Below are positions 16,790 to 24,717 of a stretch of DNA of 43,167 nt, piece by piece. Position 1 is the first letter of the stretch. The number at the start of each line of letters is the position of its first letter. Below the pieces are notes generated by a model. That model saw only the letters and a list, made by a program, of their open reading frames with translations, searched no databases and was not told where the DNA came from. The stretch comes from Promethearchaeota archaeon (GTDB lineage: Archaea > Asgardarchaeota > Lokiarchaeia > Sigyniarchaeales > SOKP01), in assembly GCA_019058425.1 (NCBI GenBank), contig JAHPYZ010000038.1, positions 1 to 43,167 on the forward strand, given 5' to 3'. The translations under genes were made by a program, and so were the position numbers.

Positions 16790-18472
16790 TTAAATTATTA
16801 AAAAAAATATGAAACCAAAAGCTTTAACTCCAATCCCAATTATCAATAAGATCATATTTATTTTGCTGAATACAGGATACTCATCTTGAATTTCTCTTGG
16901 ACTAGTCGCCATAGAATATCCACTAAATGACATTGTCGAGAAAAACGCTAACCAAAAGTAAAAAATGCTACTCAGAAGAATAGAGGGTAATGAGTAATGA
17001 AGAAGCCAAGAAATCCCACCGAATAATAAAACATTAATAACTCCAAATACAATTCCTTTAGTGATAAATTTCCGTGTAAAATTCGTTAAAGGGAAGAATA
17101 TCGCGATAAGTGCATTTGATATAATAATCCAGAGCCAGAGTTCGCCTACAATCCATAATTCTGATAACCATATAGTATTAATGAAACTTAACCCAATAAA
17201 TAGCATAATTAAAGCAATACTGGGCCACAGAAAGATTTTTCGAAATAGAAATGTTGTATGTGTAATTTCTGCTCGAAATCGATGCGAGATTGTAAATTTT
17301 GCTAATTTCATTTTATTTGGTTTTCGTGCGGGACGTTCTTCTAAGAATTTAGGTATATCTTTAGCCCATACAGGACCATATAAAATATTGAATGGAAAAT
17401 CTGGTGTTTCAGCTTTAATCAGTGGTGCTGCTATACCCCCTGCTGAGAGTTGAGGTACAATTAGTGTCTTTTTATTAGTAATGTTTGAAATCCCCGAAGT
17501 TTTAACAGCCTCTATTAGTTGTTTGTTTCCAAAATTGTTTCCTCGGGCAGCACACCAAACATTTATTCCTCTTGAATCAACACATAATACCCAAGCATCG
17601 GTTCCTTTAAGAGCACGCATCACTTTAATATACGTATAAACATAATTAGCAGTTACAATAATAGGTGAAGCTTCATTAGGATTACCAGATTGATATATCC
17701 CTGGTTCAATTGGTACATGATCAATTTGTCCTGTAAATAAACAACGATATATACTCAATTGAGAACTAAATCCTTTATATTTTCTTGGTCTTGGACGATA
17801 AAATCCAGGGTTATCTAAATTACTAATTTTTATTAATTCAAGTACCTGAATTGATCCATGTCTCCACTTCTTCACTGCTGATATTTTAAATCCAATTGGT
17901 TCCAAATAATTTAAAAACCACTTTACTAAAAATGTACTTTCTATTCTGAGTCTTCTTAATTTCTTTTTATACCGCCAACGTTTAATATTAAACCCTAGCT
18001 TCCAAAAACCTGAGGGTACAAATTCAGCAGCAAGGATCATTCGACCGTTCGGTTTTAAAGCCTTCCAAGCATTTCTCAGAAAATTTTGCTGTTCAAACGG
18101 TCTAAGTTCTGAAAGCATAAATGTACTAACTATAAGATCTTTAGAGTTTTCATCAACGTTTAGATCATCAATACTGCCTATTTGATACGATAGTTTAAGA
18201 TCTGACTCAGAAGGGTAATTTTTCATAGCAGTTGTGATCATTTTCTGGTTTTTATCTATTGCCAGAACATCATTTCCTTTGAGTGCCATTTTAGCTGCAA
18301 AAATTCCCGTTCCGCACCCTACTTCAAGAATTTTCTCTTGGGTGTTAATTCGCTCTAATATCCAATTTTTTACTTCTTTATTCGCTCCTTTTGTCAAAGT
18401 AGTGAATTTTGAGTCGTATGACTCTGGTTCTAATTCCAATTTTCGCATATAGACAACGGCTATGTTATTCAC
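16790..18472 (-). CDS. hgcA: SAM methyltransferase - HgcA-like corrinoid membrane protein fusion
   Basis: Residues ~1-215 form a class I methyltransferase (motif I ILEVGCGTG at 48-56, LKPNGRMILAAE at 139-150). Residues ~235-385 are an HgcA/CFeSP-type corrinoid-binding domain: GNPNEASPIIVTANY, DAWVLCVDSRGINVWCAARG with the cap-helix Cys C307, TLIVPQLSAGGIAAP and ILYGPVWAKDIPKFL. About five membrane helices follow (~412-560), with MSFSGYSMATSPREI where HgcA proteins have a TSPSGV-like loop. Known family role: the corrinoid, ligated by this Cys, passes a methyl group to Hg(II). Odd points: the N-terminal methyltransferase fusion, and Arg-Gly where the canonical N(V/I)WCA(A/G)GK has Gly-Lys. The start may be GTG 18472 or the ATG at 18448; neither has a well-spaced ribosome-binding site. 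The next gene downstream is the HgcB-like ferredoxin. Confidence 0.8.
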   Translation of the reverse strand: MNNIAVVYMRKLELEPESYDSKFTTLTKGANKEVKNWILERINTQEKILEVGCGTGIFAAKMALKGNDVLAIDKNQKMITTAMKNYPSESDLKLSYQIGSIDDLNVDENSKDLIVSTFMLSELRPFEQQNFLRNAWKALKPNGRMILAAEFVPSGFWKLGFNIKRWRYKKKLRRLRIESTFLVKWFLNYLEPIGFKISAVKKWRHGSIQVLELIKISNLDNPGFYRPRPRKYKGFSSQLSIYRCLFTGQIDHVPIEPGIYQSGNPNEASPIIVTANYVYTYIKVMRALKGTDAWVLCVDSRGINVWCAARGNNFGNKQLIEAVKTSGISNITNKKTLIVPQLSAGGIAAPLIKAETPDFPFNILYGPVWAKDIPKFLEERPARKPNKMKLAKFTISHRFRAEITHTTFLFRKIFLWPSIALIMLFIGLSFINTIWLSELWIVGELWLWIIISNALIAIFFPLTNFTRKFITKGIVFGVINVLLFGGISWLLHYSLPSILLSSIFYFWLAFFSTMSFSGYSMATSPREIQDEYPVFSKINMILLIIGIGVKAFGFIFFLII

Positions 18473-18555
18473 ACCTTTATTTTTACTTTACCATATTTAA
18501 TTTAAAAAAATATATGATTTAATTCTAAAAATTTTAATCAATTTTAGAATTTTTT

Positions 18556-18642
18556 TTATTTACAACAGCAGTCATTTGATTGAGATTCTTCTTTTTCCTC
18601 TTTAACACCTTCAGAACAACAATTTTGGTTTTTTTCTTCCAT
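18556..18642 (-). CDS. 28-residue Cys-rich peptide in the hgc-like operon
   Basis: Sequence MEEKNQNCCSEGVKEEKEES continuing SQSNDCCCK-type: a CC pair near the N-terminus, an acidic/lysine-rich centre, and a CCC triplet just before the final Lys. Five of 28 residues are Cys. A good ribosome-binding site (GAGGT, about 7 bases before the ATG) supports translation. It sits between the iron-sulfur flavoprotein (37 bases upstream) and the HgcA-like gene (83 bases downstream), all on the minus strand. The Cys clusters suggest a metal or metalloid scavenger, carrier or metallothionein-like peptide serving this locus (inference). No known family recognised. Confidence 0.65.
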   Translation of the reverse strand: MEEKNQNCCSEGVKEEKEESQSNDCCCK

Positions 18643-18679
18643 TTTTATTACCTCTTTAAACTTTTTTTAAATTTATATA

Positions 18680-19279
18680 TTAAGTGTTGATTAGATCATC
18701 ACTTTCGTTTTTTTCTTGTAGTGTTTTTGTTAATTTTAAAATGTTGAATCCAAGAATTTCTGCTTGTTTTAACTGGTTTTCTTGGTTTAAAATATCACCT
18801 GGCTTGTCAGCTACAGCTTTTACCCCTGCTAATTCACCAGGAACGCATATAATTCCACATGAGAGCATCCACGCATAAATAGCATTAAGTGTTGTTACTT
18901 GACCTCCCGATGGTGCATTACCGACTGCAATAGCTCCACCTACTTTCCCCTCTAAAGGTTTTTCGATATGTACCGCATAGTGTCTATCAAGTATTGAGAG
19001 TAATTGGGCACTAACATTTAGGTAATATACAGGACTTGAGATTATTATTGCATTACACCATCGAAATGCATCATAAATCCCTTGCATATCATCATTAATT
19101 ATACAAGTACCAGATTCTCTACATGAGTTACAAGCGTTACAAGGTTTAATTTCTAATTCGCTTAAAAGAAAAGTTTTAACGTTCCATCCATTATGTTCGA
19201 AAGGTTTTAGCGCATGCCTTAAGAGGATTTCACTATTACCTTTCTTCCTAGGAGTCCCAGATATACCAATAACATTCAT
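18680..19279 (-). CDS. Iron-sulfur flavoprotein (Isf/NADPH-dependent FMN reductase family)
   Basis: A flavodoxin-like FMN reductase fold. The FMN phosphate loop is GISGTPRKKGNS (5-16), the compact cluster motif is C47-x2-C50-x2-C53-x5-C59, and SSPVYYLNVSAQL and GNAPSGGQVTTLNA bind flavin. This matches the Isf family described from methanogens, which moves electrons between ferredoxin and acceptors. As first gene of a probable operon with the Cys-rich peptide, HgcA-like and HgcB-like genes, it may feed low-potential electrons into corrinoid reduction (inference). The ATG at 19279 follows GAAAGTGG. The promoter lies in the 179-base divergent region shared with arsR. Confidence 0.88.
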   Translation of the reverse strand: MNVIGISGTPRKKGNSEILLRHALKPFEHNGWNVKTFLLSELEIKPCNACNSCRESGTCIINDDMQGIYDAFRWCNAIIISSPVYYLNVSAQLLSILDRHYAVHIEKPLEGKVGGAIAVGNAPSGGQVTTLNAIYAWMLSCGIICVPGELAGVKAVADKPGDILNQENQLKQAEILGFNILKLTKTLQEKNESDDLINT

Positions 19280-19458
19280 CCACTTTCACTCATAATAATA
19301 ACTTTATTGAAAATTATATTTTTAGGGGTTTATAATACTAATAGAATAGATTATATATAAGTTATTCGATTTGAATCTGGATTTATAAATATGAATAAGA
19401 TTTTTATAATTTCATTGATTCTATAATAGTAACAATATAATATTGCATTGATATTCAG
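19280..19458. promoter_or_regulatory. Divergent ArsR-type operator/promoter region
   Basis: Between the divergent flavoprotein and ArsR genes lie two perfect palindromic TATA-like boxes: TTATATATAA (19351-19360), well placed for the minus-strand operon, and ATTTATAAAT (19381-19390), well placed for arsR. Between them is ATTC-N5-GAAT (19364-19376), and a wider inverted repeat TTATTC (19362-19367)/GAATAA (19393-19398) surrounds the second box. A dimeric winged-helix repressor bound here would block both promoters. The repeats are seen; the regulatory role is inferred. Confidence 0.55.
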
Positions 19459-19851
19459 ATGAAGATAGAAAGAAAAAAAAAAATTAAGGAAACATTATGT
19501 GGATGTGATGATTGTTCTAATGGGGATATATACTTTGACAATTTACAGCAAATTGGAAAGGATTTAAATTTTGATCAAAATTTAACTTCATTGTCAATAT
19601 TTCTTAATGCTGTAGGAAATAAGGAACGTTTAACTATATTAACTGCATTAAAGGATAAAGAACGCTGCGTTTGTGAATTGGAAGCGATCTTAGATAAAGC
19701 TCAATCATCAATTTCTCATCATCTACGAGAATTAGAAAAAGTAGGCTTGATTCGGGGATGGAAAAAAGGGAAATATACTTATTATACCTTATTAGAAAAA
19801 GAATTTGAAAAAAATTTATTAAAACTAAATCAAAAATTCAGTTTTAAATAA
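19459..19851 (+). CDS. arsR: ArsR-family thiol metal(loid)-responsive repressor
   Basis: A winged-helix regulator of 130 residues. The metal-sensing motif of ArsR is present as ERCVCELE (C70, C72; classical form ELCVCDL), and the recognition helix region is AQSSISHHLRELEKVGLI (81-98). Unusually the N-terminal tail has three more Cys in CGCDDC (C14, C16, C19), which could complete a trigonal thiolate site for As(III), Sb(III), Hg(II) or Cd(II). Family members repress until the metal binds. It is divergent from the flavoprotein/peptide/HgcAB-like operon and the likely regulator of that operon as well as itself. ArsR-like genes are known to accompany hgcAB in several methylators. Confidence 0.88.
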   Translation: MKIERKKKIKETLCGCDDCSNGDIYFDNLQQIGKDLNFDQNLTSLSIFLNAVGNKERLTILTALKDKERCVCELEAILDKAQSSISHHLRELEKVGLIRGWKKGKYTYYTLLEKEFEKNLLKLNQKFSFK

Positions 19852-19986
19852 CTTATTCTACTAAGTTTTTAATTTAGCTATGAATATTTATTCATTAGAA
19901 TTTTTATTCAACATTACTAAAGTAAAGTTTTAATATTTCTATTATTATCTATAACAAAATTTTAACAAAAAAAATTGGTAATCTAA

Positions 19987-20580
19987 ATGGAAAATAATGA
20001 TGAATTAAAAGAAAAACTGTTTTGGAAAGGAATTTGGAGAGACTTTCGGATACCACTTATAGTAGTAATTTTTGCAGGTATTTGTGCGATTATCGGAGCC
20101 CTTCTTGTGTTATTTTGGTTTATAGGGGTAACTCCTCTTGGAGCATACGGTACAGCATTAATTGGTGAATGGAGAATGCACTGGGTCGTTGGATTTGTTA
20201 TCCTTTTATGTTTATGGGAACTTATTTGGGTTGGTATTCCAGCAGGATTGTTTTTTGGTTTAGGAGGTTATTTATGGTGGCGAAATTTAACTCCTGAAAA
20301 GAAGCAATTCTTCAAAGACAGAGAAAAGAAAGAGACCCATAGAAAGAAAGAATACGGCGGCGGTGGTGGATTTGGATTCTTTATGTTCTTATTTTATTGT
20401 ATTTATCTTGCTTTTGATGGACATTATAACGTACCTTTTGGTAACGAACCCTATACATATTGGGTATATGCATGGTTCTTAACAATAATGTGGCTCCTAA
20501 TTTATATTGGTATTCCAGCAGCAATAATTTTACTAATTGTATACTTTGCTTATTGGAGAAAGAAAAGAACACCTGAATAA
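19987..20580 (+). CDS. Four-helix membrane protein with an internal duplication
   Basis: Unrecognised, 197 residues, with about four membrane segments. Two units resemble each other: WELIWVGIPAGLFFGLGGYL (77-96) ending in RNLTPE, and WLLIYIGIPAAIILLIVYFA (169-188) ending in KRTPE. Each is a Trp-rich helix with an I-G-I-P-A core followed by a basic segment. A Gly-rich hinge (YGGGGGFGFF, about 123-132) and a charged loop join them. The N-terminus is cytoplasmic-like (Lys-rich). It lies 135 bases after arsR, so independent transcription is likely. It converges with the receptor gene 19 bases away. Confidence 0.6.
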   Translation: MENNDELKEKLFWKGIWRDFRIPLIVVIFAGICAIIGALLVLFWFIGVTPLGAYGTALIGEWRMHWVVGFVILLCLWELIWVGIPAGLFFGLGGYLWWRNLTPEKKQFFKDREKKETHRKKEYGGGGGFGFFMFLFYCIYLAFDGHYNVPFGNEPYTYWVYAWFLTIMWLLIYIGIPAAIILLIVYFAYWRKKRTPE

Positions 20581-20599
20581 TTAATTTTCTTCTTTTTTT

Positions 20600-22921
20600 T
20601 TATTTAACTTCGATTTTTTCTTTTAATTGGAAGATATTTCTTTCGATTAGGTTTAAGATATTTTCAATATCTTTTGGTGTACACGCTTTTTCAGGCAATA
20701 AAGAACTTAAGTAAAAGTAATCAATTCTATTGCTTTTCATGAAAGACATAGCTTTACCAATAAGCATTCTTTCAGCAACATTAAATTTAGTTCCATTTAC
20801 CATATTGATTTTCGCTAATCTAAGTGGATAGGTTAATGAAATGTTTAAATACTTTTTCAATAATTTCTCAATAGAATAGAAGGGTTTAACATTTCCATTA
20901 AAATTATCTATTAAATTACCGTAAGAATTATGTATCTCATAAGCTAGGTCTTCTAACGAATATAAGAAATTAGGGGAAGGACTTTCTTTCATTATTAAGA
21001 TTAGTCTTAAATTAACAAATTCAGTCATAAGTATAATCGAATCTTTATATTCTAACTTTATAGTTTGAGATTGGTCTTCAATTTTAATTAATTCAATCCC
21101 GAAAGAATGTATTGCCTGTAAAAATCCTGAAATCATTGCGGCTTCAATTTTTTTCCCTGAAAAATTCTGTTGATACATATTTAATCCAGATTTTTTATCA
21201 GATACAATTAAGTACTCTAGATTTAATACATCCATGCATTTATTAAATAACTTATGAGCTTCTTCCATTCGTTTAATTCTATTCTTTTTTATTGTAATAT
21301 AAGAAAATATAACCGCTATTGAAACCCCAACTGTAATTAATACACTTAAAATAATCCAAATTGGATCTATTGGGACTGGAGGGATATTTATCTGAAATTC
21401 TTGAGATTGAACTCCCGCATCAGTATTATTATTCCAATATACTCTTATAGTATAGGTACCCTCCCGTGAGTTTGAGGGGAGTGTATATGAGAAAAGAAAA
21501 GGTGGAACATCTTCGGATCCTATTTCTTTTACCTCAATGGGAGTATCATAACCAAAACCTAATGGATTAATTAAAAAAAATGTTAAATTAAAAACTCCAA
21601 TGGGAGAATTTACAGAAAATTGCAGATCTTGACCAGGTTGCCATTCTAATTCTGGAAGATTTAAATTAAAAACAATATTCGGCGAATTTGCGTTAATTTT
21701 CCACTCAGCTCCCTCCAATATTGTGTTATTATGAATTGTAAATAATCTTTTACCCCCATAGATACTTTCTGTGAAAGAAATATTTTCCCATAATCCTCCA
21801 GATTTGCGATAAATACTCACATTAAACCATTCATTCGGTAGATTAAACTTAATATAATAGTTAATTGAAATTCTTGAAAATATAGGAGATATTACCCATT
21901 TAATATCTTGGTTTTCTTCAATATTAAGAGAACTTTCAGAAAAGAAAGTTTTTGTTGATTTCATATAAAAAGTATAGTTAAAAATTAAACTAACAGAGAG
22001 TTTATTTTTAATTGGAATGTGTATTGTGTAATCATTCAAAAAATAAGATATATTCTGTATCTTTAGTAATCCTGTCCCTAAACTAGGGCCATTTAATATA
22101 TTAAATTCGTCTCCATTTAATTCCGCAGTCATCTCAATATCTTCAGGATAATAAATTTTATCAGTTTTCTGAATCAATTTATATAAATAAGTTGTGTTTA
22201 TTGTTCCAGTACTCCATGAATTAACATATTGAGAAGTGTATAAATTTTTCGTTGTTGGATTAATATCATTTGCTGACCAATAATAACTCACAGAGTTACT
22301 AAGAGTATCATTTCCAATCATTACTAATGAGTAATTTCCGATTTGAAGTGTAATTGGATCGAATGAAAAATCCTGTAAAAACCAACGAGATTCAGGATTA
22401 TATGACATGTTTAAATCTATTTTTCTGTAAATTGTGTCGTTTGGCTTATTATTTATTACATCATATCCCCTTATTTGAAATTGAATTATTTCAGTTGTAT
22501 TAGTCTTCTTCCCATTGATAAATACTCCATACAAAGTAGTAACTTCTGTTATTTCAAGTCTTACGGCAAGACCAAGCCTTTTTTGGATATTATTTTGTCT
22601 ATAAATACGATTGGGAAGCGTATCACGCAAATCGTTATCCTCAATAGTTTTTATTTCCCGATCTAATTTAATATTTGTAAAGTTAAGTTCAATATCAGTT
22701 ATATTCCAAGCCAACTCTGGAAATTCAAGATTAATTGAAGTATTATTTTCGTTAGAATTAAATACTTCTGAATATTCATGAAATTTAAAGGAGGGGGTTT
22801 TAACAGGCTCACCATTACTCTGCGCGTAAGAAAAAGCTACCGTCTGAAAAAGATTTAATATTAAAACTGATGAAATAAAAATAGAAAGTACAAAAATTCT
22901 TCTGTAGCTCCTTCTTATCAT
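20600..22921 (-). CDS. Single-pass surface receptor with roadblock/longin-like cytoplasmic domain
   Basis: A hydrophobic signal sequence (residues ~8-34) is followed by about 480 extracellular residues rich in Asn, Ser and Thr (many N-x-S/T sites) and beta-strand patterns, including an Ig-like segment with LPSNSREGTYTIRVYWNNN near 475-500. One membrane helix follows (IWIILSVLITVGVSIAVIF, about 522-540). The ~226-residue cytoplasmic tail opens with LFNKCMDVLNLEYLIVSDKK, typical of the roadblock/longin-type modules common in Asgard archaea, where they are thought to partner small GTPases, and ends in a helical region. The whole protein could transmit a surface signal to an internal GTPase system (inference). 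No GTPase gene is in the window. Confidence 0.7.
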   Translation of the reverse strand: MIRRSYRRIFVLSIFISSVLILNLFQTVAFSYAQSNGEPVKTPSFKFHEYSEVFNSNENNTSINLEFPELAWNITDIELNFTNIKLDREIKTIEDNDLRDTLPNRIYRQNNIQKRLGLAVRLEITEVTTLYGVFINGKKTNTTEIIQFQIRGYDVINNKPNDTIYRKIDLNMSYNPESRWFLQDFSFDPITLQIGNYSLVMIGNDTLSNSVSYYWSANDINPTTKNLYTSQYVNSWSTGTINTTYLYKLIQKTDKIYYPEDIEMTAELNGDEFNILNGPSLGTGLLKIQNISYFLNDYTIHIPIKNKLSVSLIFNYTFYMKSTKTFFSESSLNIEENQDIKWVISPIFSRISINYYIKFNLPNEWFNVSIYRKSGGLWENISFTESIYGGKRLFTIHNNTILEGAEWKINANSPNIVFNLNLPELEWQPGQDLQFSVNSPIGVFNLTFFLINPLGFGYDTPIEVKEIGSEDVPPFLFSYTLPSNSREGTYTIRVYWNNNTDAGVQSQEFQINIPPVPIDPIWIILSVLITVGVSIAVIFSYITIKKNRIKRMEEAHKLFNKCMDVLNLEYLIVSDKKSGLNMYQQNFSGKKIEAAMISGFLQAIHSFGIELIKIEDQSQTIKLEYKDSIILMTEFVNLRLILIMKESPSPNFLYSLEDLAYEIHNSYGNLIDNFNGNVKPFYSIEKLLKKYLNISLTYPLRLAKINMVNGTKFNVAERMLIGKAMSFMKSNRIDYFYLSSLLPEKACTPKDIENILNLIERNIFQLKEKIEVK

Positions 22922-23218
22922 AGTGATATTATAATCCTGTTAATTGAGTTCATCGAATGCTGTAATGCTTGAATAATTTATTATTAACACTTATAACAAC
23001 TAAATAGAGGTCCCAATTTTAAATTAATTTCTTATAAATTATTGACTCTAAAATTTTTAGTCTATGTTTTAACAAATATACTCCTTAAATACCTATCCAA
23101 ATAGAAATAATTTTAATTTATATTTTTTTGTTAAAAAAAAAATAAGTTGTTCAAATTAAAATCAGAAAAAAAAAGAATAGAACTATTTCCTTTTTTCCTA
23201 GTTTTATTGAACCTTATT
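22922..23218. other. 297-base AT-rich gap without a recognisable gene
   Basis: The gap lies between two minus-strand genes. It contains TATA-like sequence able to serve the receptor gene (TTATAAATTATTGACTC near 23032-23050) and long A and T runs near 23115-23140. No coding-like frame or strong hairpin was seen. Confidence 0.4.
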
Positions 23219-24613
23219 CTACAAACCTAATTCTTTTATCTTCCTACTATTTTCACGTACTTTCTCAGCGGTCAAATCATATTTTAACCAAAACACAATA
23301 ATTCCAATCATAAGCAATATAAACGGAATTAAAGATTGATGAAAATGTATTCCCCAAATAGCTAATTCTGTTTGTGTTGCACTTTCTTCAACGAATCCTG
23401 TAAGTTCATGAACAATCGCAAAGGTAAGTGCTTGAACTATTATTCCAATTCGTCCAAAAAATTGTTGAAATCCTGTATAAACTCCTTCTTCACGTTTTTT
23501 TGTTAACACAACTGAATTATCTATAATATCCGAAGATACTGGAAAAATCATTAACCAGAATCCACCCATACCCAATCCCCATAAAAGCATATCGGAGACT
23601 ATTGCCCAATAATTTCTAAGAAAAGTAATTGGAAGAGTAAAAGCAGCTAAAATTAAAGCAGAAATGATCATCACTTTCTTGTTATCTTGTACTTTTCGTG
23701 AGTAACGCGTCCAAAATGGAGTAGATATTAATACTCCAATAAGGAAGGCAGCAAATACTAAAGTTGCGGCTTCTTCCTCCATCCCTAAAGAATACTTTAC
23801 TGTATAATGAACAGAAGCTTGCATTATCTCTACCAGAGATTGATATAAGGTAAAAAGCACCATGAATATTATAAACGGACTCTGTTTAAGAGCTATTTTT
23901 AGACTCTTAAAAAAGGAAGATTTTTCACGTTCCTTTTCTTGAGAAGATAAATAAAGTTCTATTGTCTCTCGATCCTCACGGGATCCTGGAATAGCAACAG
24001 CAAAACCGATAAATGTGATAATAGCGACTATAAACCCTTGAAATGCAAAAGATGGAAGATCTCCATAAGTAAAAATTAAAGGAGGTAAAATAGCACCAAT
24101 AGCGACTCCTATAACCCCTATCATGATGTAAATTCCACTAGCAGTTCGACGTTCTTGAATTGATCTAAATTTATCAGGGAATAATGATTGAAAATTTACC
24201 ATTAATAATGAATGGAATGTATCAAAAAGGCATGTAGTAAATAAAAGCCAAAAAAATAAAATCCATGCGCCAGATTCAGCATCATAAGTGGGAGGCATAA
24301 ATATAAGCATATATGTAAATCCCCACGGTAAACCCCCAATTAAGATCCAAGGAAACCTTCGGCCCCATTTTTTTGTAAATCTAAAGGGTCTATTTGTGAG
24401 ATACCCGATAATAGGATCATTAAACATATTATAAATAGCAAAAAGAGTATAAGATAACCCTATTAACCAGACATTTAATCCAAGTTCAGATTCATAAAAA
24501 AAGAAGCCAAAAGAGGTAAATGCAATTCTAAGCAACTCTCTGGAAAAAGAGTTGAAACCATAAGAGACCATACCAAATTTACTATGTTCAATCTGAATTT
24601 CATCTGTTTCCAT
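23219..24613 (-). CDS. GPH-family sugar:cation symporter (MelB-like)
   Basis: This 12-helix permease has the family landmark NDPIIGYLTNR (about 48-58, counted from the upstream TTG), where the Asp is in the cation-site region of MelB-like symporters. FTKKWGRRFPWILIGGLPWG follows, the conserved loop of glycoside-pentoside-hexuronide carriers. It imports sugars or sugar acids with sodium or protons. A TTG at 24625 is in frame, but the ATG at 24613 is the likely start. It follows the two sulfatases on the same strand (92-base gap after the end of the upstream one), so its substrate may be a sulfated oligosaccharide or the uronic acid released from one. Confidence 0.85.
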   Translation of the reverse strand: METDEIQIEHSKFGMVSYGFNSFSRELLRIAFTSFGFFFYESELGLNVWLIGLSYTLFAIYNMFNDPIIGYLTNRPFRFTKKWGRRFPWILIGGLPWGFTYMLIFMPPTYDAESGAWILFFWLLFTTCLFDTFHSLLMVNFQSLFPDKFRSIQERRTASGIYIMIGVIGVAIGAILPPLIFTYGDLPSFAFQGFIVAIITFIGFAVAIPGSREDRETIELYLSSQEKEREKSSFFKSLKIALKQSPFIIFMVLFTLYQSLVEIMQASVHYTVKYSLGMEEEAATLVFAAFLIGVLISTPFWTRYSRKVQDNKKVMIISALILAAFTLPITFLRNYWAIVSDMLLWGLGMGGFWLMIFPVSSDIIDNSVVLTKKREEGVYTGFQQFFGRIGIIVQALTFAIVHELTGFVEESATQTELAIWGIHFHQSLIPFILLMIGIIVFWLKYDLTAEKVRENSRKIKELGL

Positions 24614-24717
24614 TATAAAAACCAATTTTTATTGATAATAGACAAATTTAACCTAAATAGTTAAATATTGTTCGATTAAATATATAAAAGTTATAATTAA
24701 AAATTGGAGAAATTTAT

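Noticed and set aside
16449-16812. Plus-strand frames opposite the ferredoxin
   Set aside because: They are produced by the Cys-rich codons of the HgcB-like gene read antisense.
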